A DNA stretch of 11,822 bases, from contig JBDKGV010000104.1 of assembly GCA_039798005.1 (NCBI GenBank), forward strand, positions 1-11,822, given 5' to 3'. Every line of letters starts with the position of its first letter. The stretch's first letter is position 1. Shown piece by piece: positions 1 through 7,350 of the stretch. This DNA comes from JBDKGV01 sp039798005 (GTDB taxonomy: Bacteria > Fibrobacterota > Fibrobacteria > UBA5070). The notes beneath the pieces were generated by a model. It did no database searches. It worked only from the letters and a program-made list of their open reading frames with translations, and was not told where the DNA came from. The position numbers and the translations under genes were made by a program.

Positions 1-2
1 TG

Positions 3-89
3 CTCGTGCAGACCGACGGGAGCGTGCGGGTCATCCGGATGCGGGAGACTTGTGAGGACTTGCTGCGGGGGATTCCGGCCCTTCCTTGA
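3..89 (+). CDS. 3' end of an unidentified plus-strand gene (5' end outside window)
   Basis: Reading from position 3 gives 28 open codons ending in TGA at 87-89. The encoded tail contains VIRMRETCEDLLRGIPALP. About 23 of 28 third positions are G or C, as in the real genes of this window, and the frame runs off the left edge. It would converge on the histidine kinase, whose stop lies 14 bp further on. I do not recognise the family from so short a tail. A chance open frame in GC-rich DNA is a real alternative. No clear terminator hairpin lies in the gap between the two stops. Confidence 0.4.
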   Translation, partial: LVQTDGSVRVIRMRETCEDLLRGIPALP

Positions 90-103
90 GGCCCCCGGTC
101 AGG

Positions 104-3100
104 TCACTCCGGAAGATGCCTCCCCAGCACCCGCGCCAAGTCCTCGATCATCAGCGGCTTGGAGAGGTGGTCGTTCATGCCCGCCTCGCGGCAGACCTCC
201 TTCTCGTCGGAGGTCGCCGCCGCGGTCAAGGCCACCACCGGGATCATGGAGTTGCGACGCAGAGGTGCCCCGGCACGCAGGCGGCGCGTCGCGGCCGGGC
301 CGTCCAGCCCTTCCATCTGCATGTCCATCAGCACCAGATCGAAGTCCACCTCCTTGAGCCGTTCCAGGGCCGCCTCACCGTCGGGAACCATGACAGGCTC
401 GATCCCGAGCTTGCGAAGCAGGGCCTGCGCCACCATCAGGTTCACCGCATTGTCGTCCGCCACCAGGACGCGGGCCCCTTCGAAGCGCCTCAGCCCCTGC
501 CCTGGAGGAGGGTTTGCGTCCTCGGGAAGCTCCGAAAGCGAGATGACGCCCAGCGTGACCTCGAACCAGAAGGTCGAGCCTTCGCCCTCGACGCTGTCCA
601 CGCCGATCGTCCCTCCCATCAGCTCCACAAGGCGTCGACTGATCGCAAGCCCCAAGCCGGTTCCGCCGAAGCGGCGCGCCGTCCCGACCTCCGCCTGGGC
701 GTATTCCCCGAAGAGCTTCCCGAGCTGCTGCGGACTCATTCCGATGCCGGTATCCTGCACCTCGACGCGCAGGCGCCAAGCATCCTCCCCTTCCGAGCGT
801 CCGCCGACCTTCACGGTCACGGCGCCCGAATCCGTGAATTTGAGGGCATTGCCGACCAGGTTCAACAGGATCTGCCGCAAACGGACCGGATCGCCGTTCA
901 GCCCGACCGGGACCACCGGAGCGCTGCGCACCTCCAGGCCGATGCCTTTCTCCTGCGCCTTGACACCCAGGAGCGAGCGCAGTTCGTGGAGCATCCGTGG
1001 CAAGTTGAAATCTACGGCTTCTAGATCCAGCTTGCCGGCTTCGATCTTGGAGCTGTCCAGGATGTCGTTGAGCAGGGTCAGAAGCTGCACTGCGCTGGAA
1101 CGCACGATCTGGGCATGGCTGCGCTGCTCGGGAGTGAGACGGCTGTCCAACAGGATGTCGGTCACCCCGATGATCCCGTTCATGGGAGTGCGCAACTCGT
1201 GGCTCATGCTGGCAAGGAACCTGCTCTTGGCCAGCGTCGCCTCCTCCGCCAATTCCTTGGAATGCTCCAGTTCCCGCTTGTCGGAAAGCTCCTGGCTGAT
1301 GTCCTCGATGATGCCAAGATATCCACGGATACCCCCGCTGAGTGTCCGGATCGCACTGGCCGAAAGCCTGCCTTGGAAGACATGTCCGTCCAAGCGGCGA
1401 AAGCTCCATGTTCGGGTCTCGATCAGACCCAAGGAGGGAAGTCGCACGAAGGCATCGAAAGGCGTGAGCTCGCGCCCCGCGGCCTCGGAGAGCTCCACGC
1501 GCCGCACCTCGACTTCCTCGGCGTCATGCCAAAGCATCGGCGTTTCGAGGAATTCCACCTCCTCAGGATCATAGCCCAGCAGTTCCTGCGCCCCCTTGCT
1601 GAAGACCGTCACCCTGCCATTGGGATCGGTCGCGACGATGCCCACGTTCAAGGCTGAGTCCAGGACCGACTCCAGGATTTCCTTCGTCTCCCGAATTTCC
1701 TGATCGGCCAGTACCCGCGATGTCACATCGAAACGCACCGAGAGGTACCGATCCACGTTGCCTTGGGCGTCGCGGAAGGGCGCAAAGATGCTGTCCACCC
1801 AATAGAGCGCCCCGTCCTTGCGCCGGTTGCAGATCACCTCGCGGCGGACGTGCCCTTGGGAGATCCTGTCCCAGACTCCTGCCCAGAATTCCCTTCCGTG
1901 CCTCCCGGAATTGACGATGCGGTGGTTCTTCCCCACCAGTTCCTCGCGGGAATAGCCGCTGATGGCGCAGAAGGCATCGTTGACGGAAAGGATGGTTCCC
2001 GCCCGGTCGGTGAAGGAGATGATCGAGGCTTCCTCCAAGACGCCCCGGAAGGTCTGCGCATCGCGCAACGCCGTTCGCATCTGCTGTTCAGTGCTTTCCA
2101 GATCCCCCAAGATGATGCGGTTCTGGCGTTCCAGCCGTTCCCGTGCGCGGGCAAGCGAAGCGCTCATCAACACAAGCACCATCGACAGGAGCAATCCCGC
2201 AGTCCCCAACGGAAGTCCGAGATCCTCCAGCCACAACCTTGACGCCGGAACATTGTACCACAACTCGAAGCGTCTCCCGAAGTACTCGAGGGTATCCCTG
2301 TGTTCGAAGCCAGCCCGTATGGTATCAGCCTGCCCCTTGACCCACAAGGGCTCCCCGATATGTTCGAGGTCCACCAAGGACACTTGCGCCCCGTTCAGAA
2401 GCGCAGTGTCCACGGCCTCGAAGAGTTCGTCGAAGACCAACGGCGAGTAGATCAGGCTCGCTGAATCCAGCGCATAGAGAAGCAGTGCACCTTGCCGCTT
2501 CAATCGATCCTGGACCAGGATGATCGGCGGAGTCAATTGCATCTTCCCGGTCGCAAGCGCCTTGCGCACCGTGGCACGCCGGCGCTCCTCGCTGGCCAAG
2601 TCGAAGCCCAAGGCACTGAGGTTGCGCTCCAGAGGTTCGATCTGCACGATCGGATTGAGCGTATCCCCTCCGTGCAAGGAACGAATCCCGAACACCGGCG
2701 CCCCGGCCTTGCGAACCCGCTGCACCGTGGTCAAGCTGTCCCGACGCTGGATCCTTTCGATCCGACCAAACCCGCGCAACCCCGGAAACTCCTTGTCCAG
2801 ATCCCGGTTCAGGATCCATTTCCGGAATTCGTCCCGACTCAAGGACGGATTGGCCCGGATCGTCGCCGCCAAACCCCGCAAGCCGTAGGTCGGCCGATCC
2901 ATCTGCGCCTGGATCTGCCAGCGAACTTGCTCAGCCCTGCTCTCAAGAGCTTGCTGTCGATCTTCCTGAGCGTCATGATGAACCATCCATCCAACGCCTC
3001 CCGACAGGATCAGGCCCAGCATTCCGATGAGCAAAGGCAGAAGATAGGCTCGCTTCCCTTCGACCCGTACCGACCCTGCTTGAACTGCCGATTCGAACCT

Positions 3101-3319
3101 CCCCAAGCGCCAGTACACCCAAGGGCCGATGGCCGCACTCAAAAGGAGTACATCCACAAAGCCTTGCATCCAGACTGGCAGCTCATCCGCGAACTGCGGC
3201 AGAAGCCCCATGATCGCGCCCTCGACCAGGGCCACCAGGCCCAGGATCTCGATGACCAGACGGGCGCGCCCTCGAACCACTGCATTCAAGAATTCCATGG
3301 CCTTATTTTCCCATGCCAT
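104..3319 (-). CDS. Membrane-bound CHASE/PAS hybrid sensor histidine kinase
   Basis: This is a sensor kinase of about 1071 residues that should autophosphorylate on histidine and pass the phosphate to its own receiver. Hydrophobic segments lie near residues 21-41, 53-70, 91-113 and 368-389. The stretch between the last two, with YGLRGLAATIRANP and EFPGLRGFGRI, is a periplasmic CHASE-type ligand domain. A coiled-coil-like linker (about 387-425) leads to two PAS domains (about 423-537 and 545-677). The HisKA H-box is MSHELRTPMNG with His707. The HATPase has an N-box (NLVGNALKF, Asn824), DTGIG and GGTGLGL. The C-terminal receiver has an acidic pair in VADDN, phospho-acceptor Asp999, Thr1032 and Lys1054, so all catalytic residues are intact. 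The start is uncertain: ATG at 3319, a TTG at 3328 and an ATG at 3298 are all possible and none has a strong ribosome site. No separate response regulator is adjacent. The ligand and output are unknown. Confidence 0.93.
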   Translation of the reverse strand: MAWENKAMEFLNAVVRGRARLVIEILGLVALVEGAIMGLLPQFADELPVWMQGFVDVLLLSAAIGPWVYWRLGRFESAVQAGSVRVEGKRAYLLPLLIGMLGLILSGGVGWMVHHDAQEDRQQALESRAEQVRWQIQAQMDRPTYGLRGLAATIRANPSLSRDEFRKWILNRDLDKEFPGLRGFGRIERIQRRDSLTTVQRVRKAGAPVFGIRSLHGGDTLNPIVQIEPLERNLSALGFDLASEERRRATVRKALATGKMQLTPPIILVQDRLKRQGALLLYALDSASLIYSPLVFDELFEAVDTALLNGAQVSLVDLEHIGEPLWVKGQADTIRAGFEHRDTLEYFGRRFELWYNVPASRLWLEDLGLPLGTAGLLLSMVLVLMSASLARARERLERQNRIILGDLESTEQQMRTALRDAQTFRGVLEEASIISFTDRAGTILSVNDAFCAISGYSREELVGKNHRIVNSGRHGREFWAGVWDRISQGHVRREVICNRRKDGALYWVDSIFAPFRDAQGNVDRYLSVRFDVTSRVLADQEIRETKEILESVLDSALNVGIVATDPNGRVTVFSKGAQELLGYDPEEVEFLETPMLWHDAEEVEVRRVELSEAAGRELTPFDAFVRLPSLGLIETRTWSFRRLDGHVFQGRLSASAIRTLSGGIRGYLGIIEDISQELSDKRELEHSKELAEEATLAKSRFLASMSHELRTPMNGIIGVTDILLDSRLTPEQRSHAQIVRSSAVQLLTLLNDILDSSKIEAGKLDLEAVDFNLPRMLHELRSLLGVKAQEKGIGLEVRSAPVVPVGLNGDPVRLRQILLNLVGNALKFTDSGAVTVKVGGRSEGEDAWRLRVEVQDTGIGMSPQQLGKLFGEYAQAEVGTARRFGGTGLGLAISRRLVELMGGTIGVDSVEGEGSTFWFEVTLGVISLSELPEDANPPPGQGLRRFEGARVLVADDNAVNLMVAQALLRKLGIEPVMVPDGEAALERLKEVDFDLVLMDMQMEGLDGPAATRRLRAGAPLRRNSMIPVVALTAAATSDEKEVCREAGMNDHLSKPLMIEDLARVLGRHLPE

Positions 3320-3433
3320 CCGACTCAAATCCAGGGGAGACTTTTCTCCACCATGCCTCGGGCGGGAAGGTCGCCATTCTCCACCGTCCGCATCCGTGTT
3401 GCCCCACTTGACGGCACCACCCGAAGGCGTCGT

Positions 3434-3931
3434 CTACACGGCCATCACCGGCACCCAGAGCTCGACATGATGCATCCCGTCGTGGTCGGAGGGAGCCTGA
3501 CGAACCACCTCGAAGGAGCTGGCTGGCGCGGGTTTCCATCCGCTGCGCGGCAGCCATTCGCCCATGAGGAGCCACCATGCCTGCCCATGTCGCTCGATGT
3601 GAATGCTTCCCGTCGCCACCGCATACGTCCCTTCAGGGAGCACGAAGACCTCGATCCCCTCCTGCACCGGCATCTCCTCCGGGATCACGATCCCGACGGA
3701 CATCTGCAAAAGGTCGGGGGGCGTGATTTCCGGATCGTTGTGAAAGACGGCGATCCTCTCCTGCTCCGGTCCGACCAGCCCCAAGGGAGCTGCCCATTCC
3801 TTTACGCGGGCGAACAGCCCTTCAAAGAGCTCCACGTTTCCGACATAGGGGCCACGATGGTGGACACACGCCAATCGACGTTCCGGAGCCACTCGCACAC
3901 CGATATCCATGTTCAAGCCATTCCTTGCCAT
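3434..3931 (-). CDS. GyrI/SbmC-like effector-binding domain protein
   Basis: A standalone GyrI-like (AraC effector-binding fold) protein of 165 residues with no DNA-binding domain. It aligns well by eye with E. coli SbmC/GyrI (157 aa): an N-terminal strand followed by HHRGPY, then IAVFHNDPEITPP (compare VAVYYDNPDETPA), GTYAVATG (compare GQYAVAVA), a tryptophan-rich helix (QAWWLLMGEWLP) and the closing strand HHVELWVPV. Members bind small hydrophobic molecules, and SbmC protects gyrase from toxins; whether this one does either is inference. I chose ATG 3931 because GGAG lies 6 nt upstream. ATG 3910 would give 158 residues, closer to SbmC, and ATG 3937 is also possible. It lies about 130 bp after the DUF4130 gene and about 115 bp before the kinase, so co-transcription is possible but not shown. 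Confidence 0.83.
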   Translation of the reverse strand: MARNGLNMDIGVRVAPERRLACVHHRGPYVGNVELFEGLFARVKEWAAPLGLVGPEQERIAVFHNDPEITPPDLLQMSVGIVIPEEMPVQEGIEVFVLPEGTYAVATGSIHIERHGQAWWLLMGEWLPRSGWKPAPASSFEVVRQAPSDHDGMHHVELWVPVMAV

Positions 3932-4068
3932 CACCATCTCCAGCAGTCTTTCACGAGGATCTGGACCCGAGAGGGGCCAAGAAGGGAATCTACCAATCTC
4001 TCCCCCGGCGCGAAACCCTCACGGAACAATCCCCCGATGGAACCATTCGCCGCACTCCACCCGGCACA

Positions 4069-4917
4069 TCACCGGTCCGGTGGATCGCCTCGTCCTTGGG
4101 CAGAATACGCCCGTTGCCGCTCCGGCAGGTATTGCCAATACTTGCGCGGCAGGAGCCTGGCCTGCAGGCGGGGATTGCGCCGCGCCTCGATGTTGACCGC
4201 CTCGAAGTAGGCCCGCCAAAGGCCATCGAAGCGTTCGTCGCCCTCCTGGGCAAGCGCCGCCGCCCCGGCATCGTCCTTGGGAAGATGCGCCGGATCACAC
4301 GCCAACATCTGCGCGTCCTTTCCGTCATAGCGCAGGCACTGGCCGCGGCGGGAGTCGGCGATCATCCAAGCGTGGTTCGGGAACCGCGCCGTGAAGTGCG
4401 GGGCAAGCATCGCCAGGATGTCGTGCTCGGGCGCGATGACGGCAAACATCGAACCGTCGGGCGCGCGGCGAAAGCGCACGAACCCTTGGAACAGATGCGC
4501 TTCGTGGCGCGTCCTGTGGGCCGCTTGGAAGACCGCATGGGCATCGGCATCCAGCAGGTTTCGCCCCCGTGAGCCGTCCTTGCCGCGAAAAAGCCCATGC
4601 AGATAGCGCCACAGCACCGTCTCGATCCCCGCGTCCTCCGAGAGGAAGGCCGCCTGCACCATCCCCGCGATCTCCTTTGCCCCATGTTTGACAATTCCTG
4701 TCATCACCCGCCGCGCCTTCTCCGCATCCGGTTCGATCTCCATCACCGTATCCAGAAGCCCTGGAACGTGGCGGGACGCCGCCTCGATCCGCTCCACCTC
4801 AAGACGCAGCCGCTCCGCCTCGAAGACCGCCGTCAGGAAGCCCTCGAAGCCGCCCTCATGGACCAGCACCGTCGGCCCCGCCCCGATCTCCACCCCGATT
4901 CCGGACCTCTCAGCCAT
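4069..4917 (-). CDS. TIGR03915/DUF4130-type putative DNA metabolism protein, partner of the radical-SAM protein
   Basis: This 282-residue protein shows the family landmarks in order: EGGFEGFLTAVFEAE near residue 21, RHEAHLFQGFVRFR at 138-150, APEHDILAMLAPHF at about 162-175, and WRAYFEAVNIEARRNPRLQ from 235, followed by PRKYWQYLPE. From family knowledge, such proteins nearly always sit beside a TIGR03916 radical-SAM gene, and in many bacteria they carry a C-terminal uracil-DNA-glycosylase-like domain. Here the chain ends about 16 residues after LPE, so the glycosylase part is absent, and no glycosylase gene is visible in the window. ATG 4917 overlaps the radical-SAM stop by 8 bp, which implies translational coupling. 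The biochemical role is not established; DNA repair or modification is inferred from the family name and partners. Confidence 0.9.
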   Translation of the reverse strand: MAERSGIGVEIGAGPTVLVHEGGFEGFLTAVFEAERLRLEVERIEAASRHVPGLLDTVMEIEPDAEKARRVMTGIVKHGAKEIAGMVQAAFLSEDAGIETVLWRYLHGLFRGKDGSRGRNLLDADAHAVFQAAHRTRHEAHLFQGFVRFRRAPDGSMFAVIAPEHDILAMLAPHFTARFPNHAWMIADSRRGQCLRYDGKDAQMLACDPAHLPKDDAGAAALAQEGDERFDGLWRAYFEAVNIEARRNPRLQARLLPRKYWQYLPERQRAYSAQGRGDPPDR

Positions 4918-6166
4918 GCGTCCCCAACAGGAGTGGCGATCCGTCCGGAAAGAGCGAGAGCTGGGTCGACTCGGGCTTGGACATGAGCAAGGGCCGGATC
5001 CGTTCAGGCCGAAGCTCCTGGAAGCGGCCGTGCCGCGACGGATCGAGGAGGAAGGGCCGCGCCCGCTTGAGCGCCACGCCGAAGCGCTTGAGATGCTCGA
5101 AGCGGATCTGCCCGAAGCGCCGGCTCTGCACGATCAGCTTGGCCGACTTCACCCCGATCCCCGGCACGCGCAGGATCATCTCATAGGGCGCCCGATCCAA
5201 GTCCACAGGGAAGACCTCCGGATGGCGAAGCGCCCATCCCGCCTTGGGGTCGAGGTCCGGGTCGAGCTGCGGGTTCTGCGCATCCAAGATCTCATCGACC
5301 CCGAAGCCGTAGAAGCGCATCAGCCAGTCGGCCTGGTAGAGCCGGTTCTCACGCCGCAGCGGCGGCGTCACAAGCGCCGGCAATCGGTTGTCCTGATTCA
5401 CCGGGATGTAGCCCGAGTAGTAGACGCGCTTGAGCTCCGGCCCCTTGTAGAGGGTCGATGCCAGCTTGAGCACCTGGAAATCGCTCTCGGGCGAAGCCCC
5501 CACGATGAGCTGGGTGGTCTGGCCGGCCGGCGCAAAGCGCGGCGCCTGGCGCGAGACCTTGCGCTCCTCTCCCCACTCGAGGATGCCTTGGCGGATCGAG
5601 CGCATCGGCGTGAAGACCGATTCGAAGTCCTTCTCGGGCGCGAGGTGCTTGAGAGAATCCTCGGAGGGGATCTCGATGTTCACGCTCAACCGGTCGGCGT
5701 ACAGACCCGCCTGCCGCACCAGCTCCGGACTTGCGCCGGGAATGGCCTTGAGGTGGATGTAGCCGCCGAAGCGGTGTTCCGTGCGCAGGGAGCGCGCCAC
5801 CCGCACCAAGGCCTCCATGGTGTAGTCCGCGGTCCCGATCACGCCCGAGCTCAGGAACAGGCCTTCGATCAGGTTGCGGCGGTAGAACTCCATCGTGAGT
5901 TCGACAAGTTCCGTCACCTTGAAGGTGGCGCGGGCGATGTCGTTGGAACGTCGGTTGGCGCAATAGGCGCAGTCGAAGATGCACACGTTCGAGAGCAGCA
6001 CCTTCAGGAGCGACACGCACCGCCCGTCGTCGGTGAAGCTGTGGCAAATGCCCGAGGCCGCCGCGTTCCCCATTCCCCCTTCAGGCGTGGCGCGCGAGCT
6101 CCCGCTCGAGGAGCAGGAGACGTCGTACTTGGCCGCCGCCGAAAGAATGGAGAGCTTCGCTTGCAC
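4910..6166 (-). CDS. Putative DNA modification/repair radical SAM protein (TIGR03916-like)
   Basis: A 418-residue radical S-adenosylmethionine enzyme. The cluster motif is VCIFDCAYC with Cys62, Cys66 and Cys69, followed by NRRSND, a family signature. Cys41 and Cys50 in GICHSFTDDGRC lie just before it and look like conserved extra cysteines. Further landmarks are KYDVSCSSSGS near the N terminus, LSSGVIGTADYTMEA, YIHLKAIPGA, SVNIEIPSE, APAGQTTQLIVGA and GYIPVNQDNRLPA. Residues about 329-349 (LRVPGIGVKSAKLIV) form a helix-hairpin-helix motif typical of non-specific DNA binding. Length and order match the family. The start is GTG at 6166: only five open codons precede it before a TGA, none a good start, and the ribosome site is weak. 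The reaction is unknown. It is coupled to the DUF4130 gene downstream. Confidence 0.92.
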   Translation of the reverse strand: MQAKLSILSAAAKYDVSCSSSGSSRATPEGGMGNAAASGICHSFTDDGRCVSLLKVLLSNVCIFDCAYCANRRSNDIARATFKVTELVELTMEFYRRNLIEGLFLSSGVIGTADYTMEALVRVARSLRTEHRFGGYIHLKAIPGASPELVRQAGLYADRLSVNIEIPSEDSLKHLAPEKDFESVFTPMRSIRQGILEWGEERKVSRQAPRFAPAGQTTQLIVGASPESDFQVLKLASTLYKGPELKRVYYSGYIPVNQDNRLPALVTPPLRRENRLYQADWLMRFYGFGVDEILDAQNPQLDPDLDPKAGWALRHPEVFPVDLDRAPYEMILRVPGIGVKSAKLIVQSRRFGQIRFEHLKRFGVALKRARPFLLDPSRHGRFQELRPERIRPLLMSKPESTQLSLFPDGSPLLLGTHG

Positions 6167-6254
6167 AGATGAGCAACTTAATCAACTGAACAGAATAGCA
6201 CTTGCCATTTCACAAAAATCGCGGGAACCCTCCATTCCCCTCGAGATCAGGCCA

Positions 6255-6746
6255 TCACCCCACCCAGAGCATCAGACCATGGCCACGAGCGGCGGCCTTG
6301 GCATAGAAATCAAGCATCAGCTTGAAATGCTCCAACAGGTACTCAAGCGAGGCCTTCTCGTCCTGCACCCAGATGGCATCCGGGTAGATTCCTTCCGAGG
6401 CCATCTCCTGCGGCGCATAGCGGGAAGCAAGCCCATCCGTTCCCACCGCAGCCAAGGCTGCATGGATCACCTTCACATCGCTTGGCGAGAGGAATCGAGC
6501 CGGACCATACCCGACATCGTCCCCGATCTCCTCTCCGCCGAAGATCGCGGCGGCAAGCGGCCCTTCGCCACCTTCAGCGCTGCCGGTGAGCAGATAATGG
6601 ATCCCGTGCCAAGCCTTGTCGATGTCCAGCACATCGCTTCCCGCATCGTTTCCTGCTGCAAGGAAAGTGTGAATCTGAGCCGGATCTTGCTGGAGGCGCG
6701 CAAGGGTCATCGAATCAAGGGAGGCAAAGCAGGCACACATGCTCAT
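6255..6746 (-). CDS. DUF1877 (YfbM-like) family protein
   Basis: A 163-residue soluble protein. It resembles E. coli YfbM in length and plan: an MSM-CACFASLD start (YfbM begins MGM), LDIDKAWHGIHYLLTG (compare LDIDKRWDFLHFGLTG), a glycine-rich acidic loop, GPARFLSPSDV, a helix ending near EGIYPDAIW, and the closing LMLWVG (compare LTVIVG). The function of the family is unknown. The frame is open to ATG 6782, but I prefer ATG 6746: it matches the family N terminus, has GGA 7 nt upstream, and a plausible promoter just upstream would start transcription near 6787, too close for the longer form. ATG 6758 is also possible. The radical-SAM gene begins 88 bp downstream, so the two may share a transcript. 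Confidence 0.82.
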   Translation of the reverse strand: MSMCACFASLDSMTLARLQQDPAQIHTFLAAGNDAGSDVLDIDKAWHGIHYLLTGSAEGGEGPLAAAIFGGEEIGDDVGYGPARFLSPSDVKVIHAALAAVGTDGLASRYAPQEMASEGIYPDAIWVQDEKASLEYLLEHFKLMLDFYAKAAARGHGLMLWVG

Positions 6747-6793
6747 GGAGAGATCCATTTCTTCAGAAATGACGGAAACCATCGACTTGAAAC

Positions 6794-6822
6794 ACCATAC
6801 GATGATCTGGTGGAAGATGCAA
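6794..6822 (-). promoter_or_regulatory. Candidate sigma70-type promoter for the DUF1877 gene
   Basis: On the minus strand TTGCAT (6822-6817) and TATGGT (6799-6794) are separated by 17 bp, each matching 4 of 6 consensus bases. The predicted start near 6787 would give a leader of about 40 nt to ATG 6746. It lies downstream of the hairpin-rich stretch, so that stretch would not be part of this transcript if the promoter is the one used. Pattern match only. Confidence 0.35.
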
Positions 6823-6843
6823 ACTTACATACTTCGCTCAAAC

Positions 6844-6976
6844 TGCCCCGGACCGTCGCCCGACCAGTGGGGCAAGACCGCGAAGCGGGCTTGATGAGCC
6901 CCCGTTCCCTTTTCGGGGGCGGATCACAAGTCCGCCCGTTCGGAACACGGAACGGGGGCGAGCAGGGCCGGACAAG
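6844..6976. repeat. Hairpin-rich non-coding stretch with competing inverted repeats
   Basis: No convincing gene lies between 6783 and 7028. GCCCCCGTTCC (6898-6908) has a perfect 11-bp inverted copy at 6949-6959. Its first seven bases also pair with CGGGGGC at 6914-6920. GGGCGGA (6917-6923) pairs with TCCGCCC (6931-6937), and CCCGTTC (6935-6941) pairs with GAACGGG (6950-6956). Two folds therefore exclude each other: two neighbouring hairpins, or one long stem enclosing the central hairpin. Smaller stems flank it: TGCCCC 6844-6849 with GGGGCA 6869-6874, GGGCT/AGCCC just before the main array, and GGGCC/GGCCC near 6965-6980. It could be a structured small RNA, a leader, or a palindromic repeat element. 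The strand is unknown and no promoter clearly belongs to it. Confidence 0.5.
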
Positions 6977-6994
6977 GCCCAAATTGCAGACACG

Positions 6995-7024
6995 AAAAAG
7001 CCCCGAGTTTCCTCGAGGCTTTTT
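6995..7024 (-). terminator. Intrinsic terminator after tRNA-Phe
   Basis: AAAAAGCCCCGAG (6995-7007) and CTCGAGGCTTTTT (7012-7024) form a 13-bp stem with one C-A mismatch around a TTTC loop. Read on the minus strand it begins 4 nt after the tRNA-Phe 3' end and finishes in a run of five T. The matching A run makes it potentially bidirectional. Confidence 0.85.
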
Positions 7025-7028
7025 CCTA

Positions 7029-7102
7029 TGCCACCGGTCGGGGTTGAACCGACGTACTCCGGATTTTCAGTCCAGCGCTTGAACCAACTCAGCTACAGTG
7101 GC
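7029..7102 (-). tRNA. tRNA-Phe (anticodon GAA)
   Basis: The minus strand folds into a complete 74-nt cloverleaf. The acceptor stem is GCCACTG paired with CGGTGGC (one T-G pair), discriminator A. The D arm GCTG/AAGC has a terminal G-A mismatch and the loop carries AGTTGG. The anticodon arm CTGGA/TCCGG (one wobble) holds the loop CTGAAAA with anticodon GAA. The T arm is GTCGG/CCGAC with loop TTCAACC. CCA is not encoded: TAG follows the discriminator. It begins 24 nt after the Hc1-like stop codon and is followed at once by a terminator, so it is probably the last gene of the unit. Confidence 0.95.
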
Positions 7103-7126
7103 GAAACCGGATTCGATCCTCGCGGA

Positions 7127-7324
7127 TCAGTTGCCTTCGGCATCCTTTTGACGCTTGGCGCCTTGGATGTGGAGGCGAACATCCTGAGCGATGTTCTTGA
7201 TGTCCTGAAGGAGCTTGCGAGAGCGAGTTCCTGCTACCTGGTTGCCCTTGGTCTCGAACTTCTCGTACTCGGACTTGAGGTTATCCAGCAGATTTTGCAT
7301 CTCGGCGATCCGAGCAAGACTCAT
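7127..7324 (-). CDS. Small Hc1/histone-H1-like protein between two tRNA genes
   Basis: A 65-residue, helical, slightly basic protein (12 Lys/Arg against 9 Asp/Glu). The core FETKGNQVAGTRSRKLLQDI followed by KNIAQDVR matches the pattern I know from Hc1-like/histone H1-like proteins of Chlamydiae and Bacteroidetes (KGN, AGTR.RK, then a second charged helix). It keeps only the short helical domain and lacks the lysine/alanine-rich tail of chlamydial Hc1. Family members are thought to bind DNA and compact the nucleoid; that role here is inference. ATG 7324 is favoured because GGAG sits 7 nt upstream (7332-7335). The gene lies 26 nt after tRNA-Asn and 24 nt before tRNA-Phe, all on one strand, with one promoter and one terminator visible for the three. 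Confidence 0.82.
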   Translation of the reverse strand: MSLARIAEMQNLLDNLKSEYEKFETKGNQVAGTRSRKLLQDIKNIAQDVRLHIQGAKRQKDAEGN

Positions 7325-7350
7325 GAAACAACTCCAAGGAAAAGTAAAAA

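Noticed and set aside
3336..3349. GGAGA/TCTCC hairpin just upstream of the histidine-kinase start
   Set aside because: Five base pairs with a four-base loop and no T run; likely chance, though it could slightly affect initiation.
86..6172. Long plus-strand open frames, including ones of 312, 471, 572 and 494 codons opposite the minus-strand genes
   Set aside because: They lie antisense to genes with clear domains and show arginine/proline/serine-rich compositions typical of mirror frames in GC-rich DNA. They have no recognisable motifs.
6167..6254. LexA-type operator or clear promoter before the radical-SAM gene
   Set aside because: I found no CTGT-N8-ACAG or GAAC-N4-GTTC dyad. The nearest box pairs (for example TTGTGA and TATTCT) have only 12 bp between them.
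6841..6990. SRP RNA, RNase P RNA or tmRNA as identity of the hairpin-rich stretch
   Set aside because: The region is too short for RNase P or tmRNA, and the conserved SRP core (GGAAGNAAGCAGC-like) and RNase P core motifs are absent on both strands.
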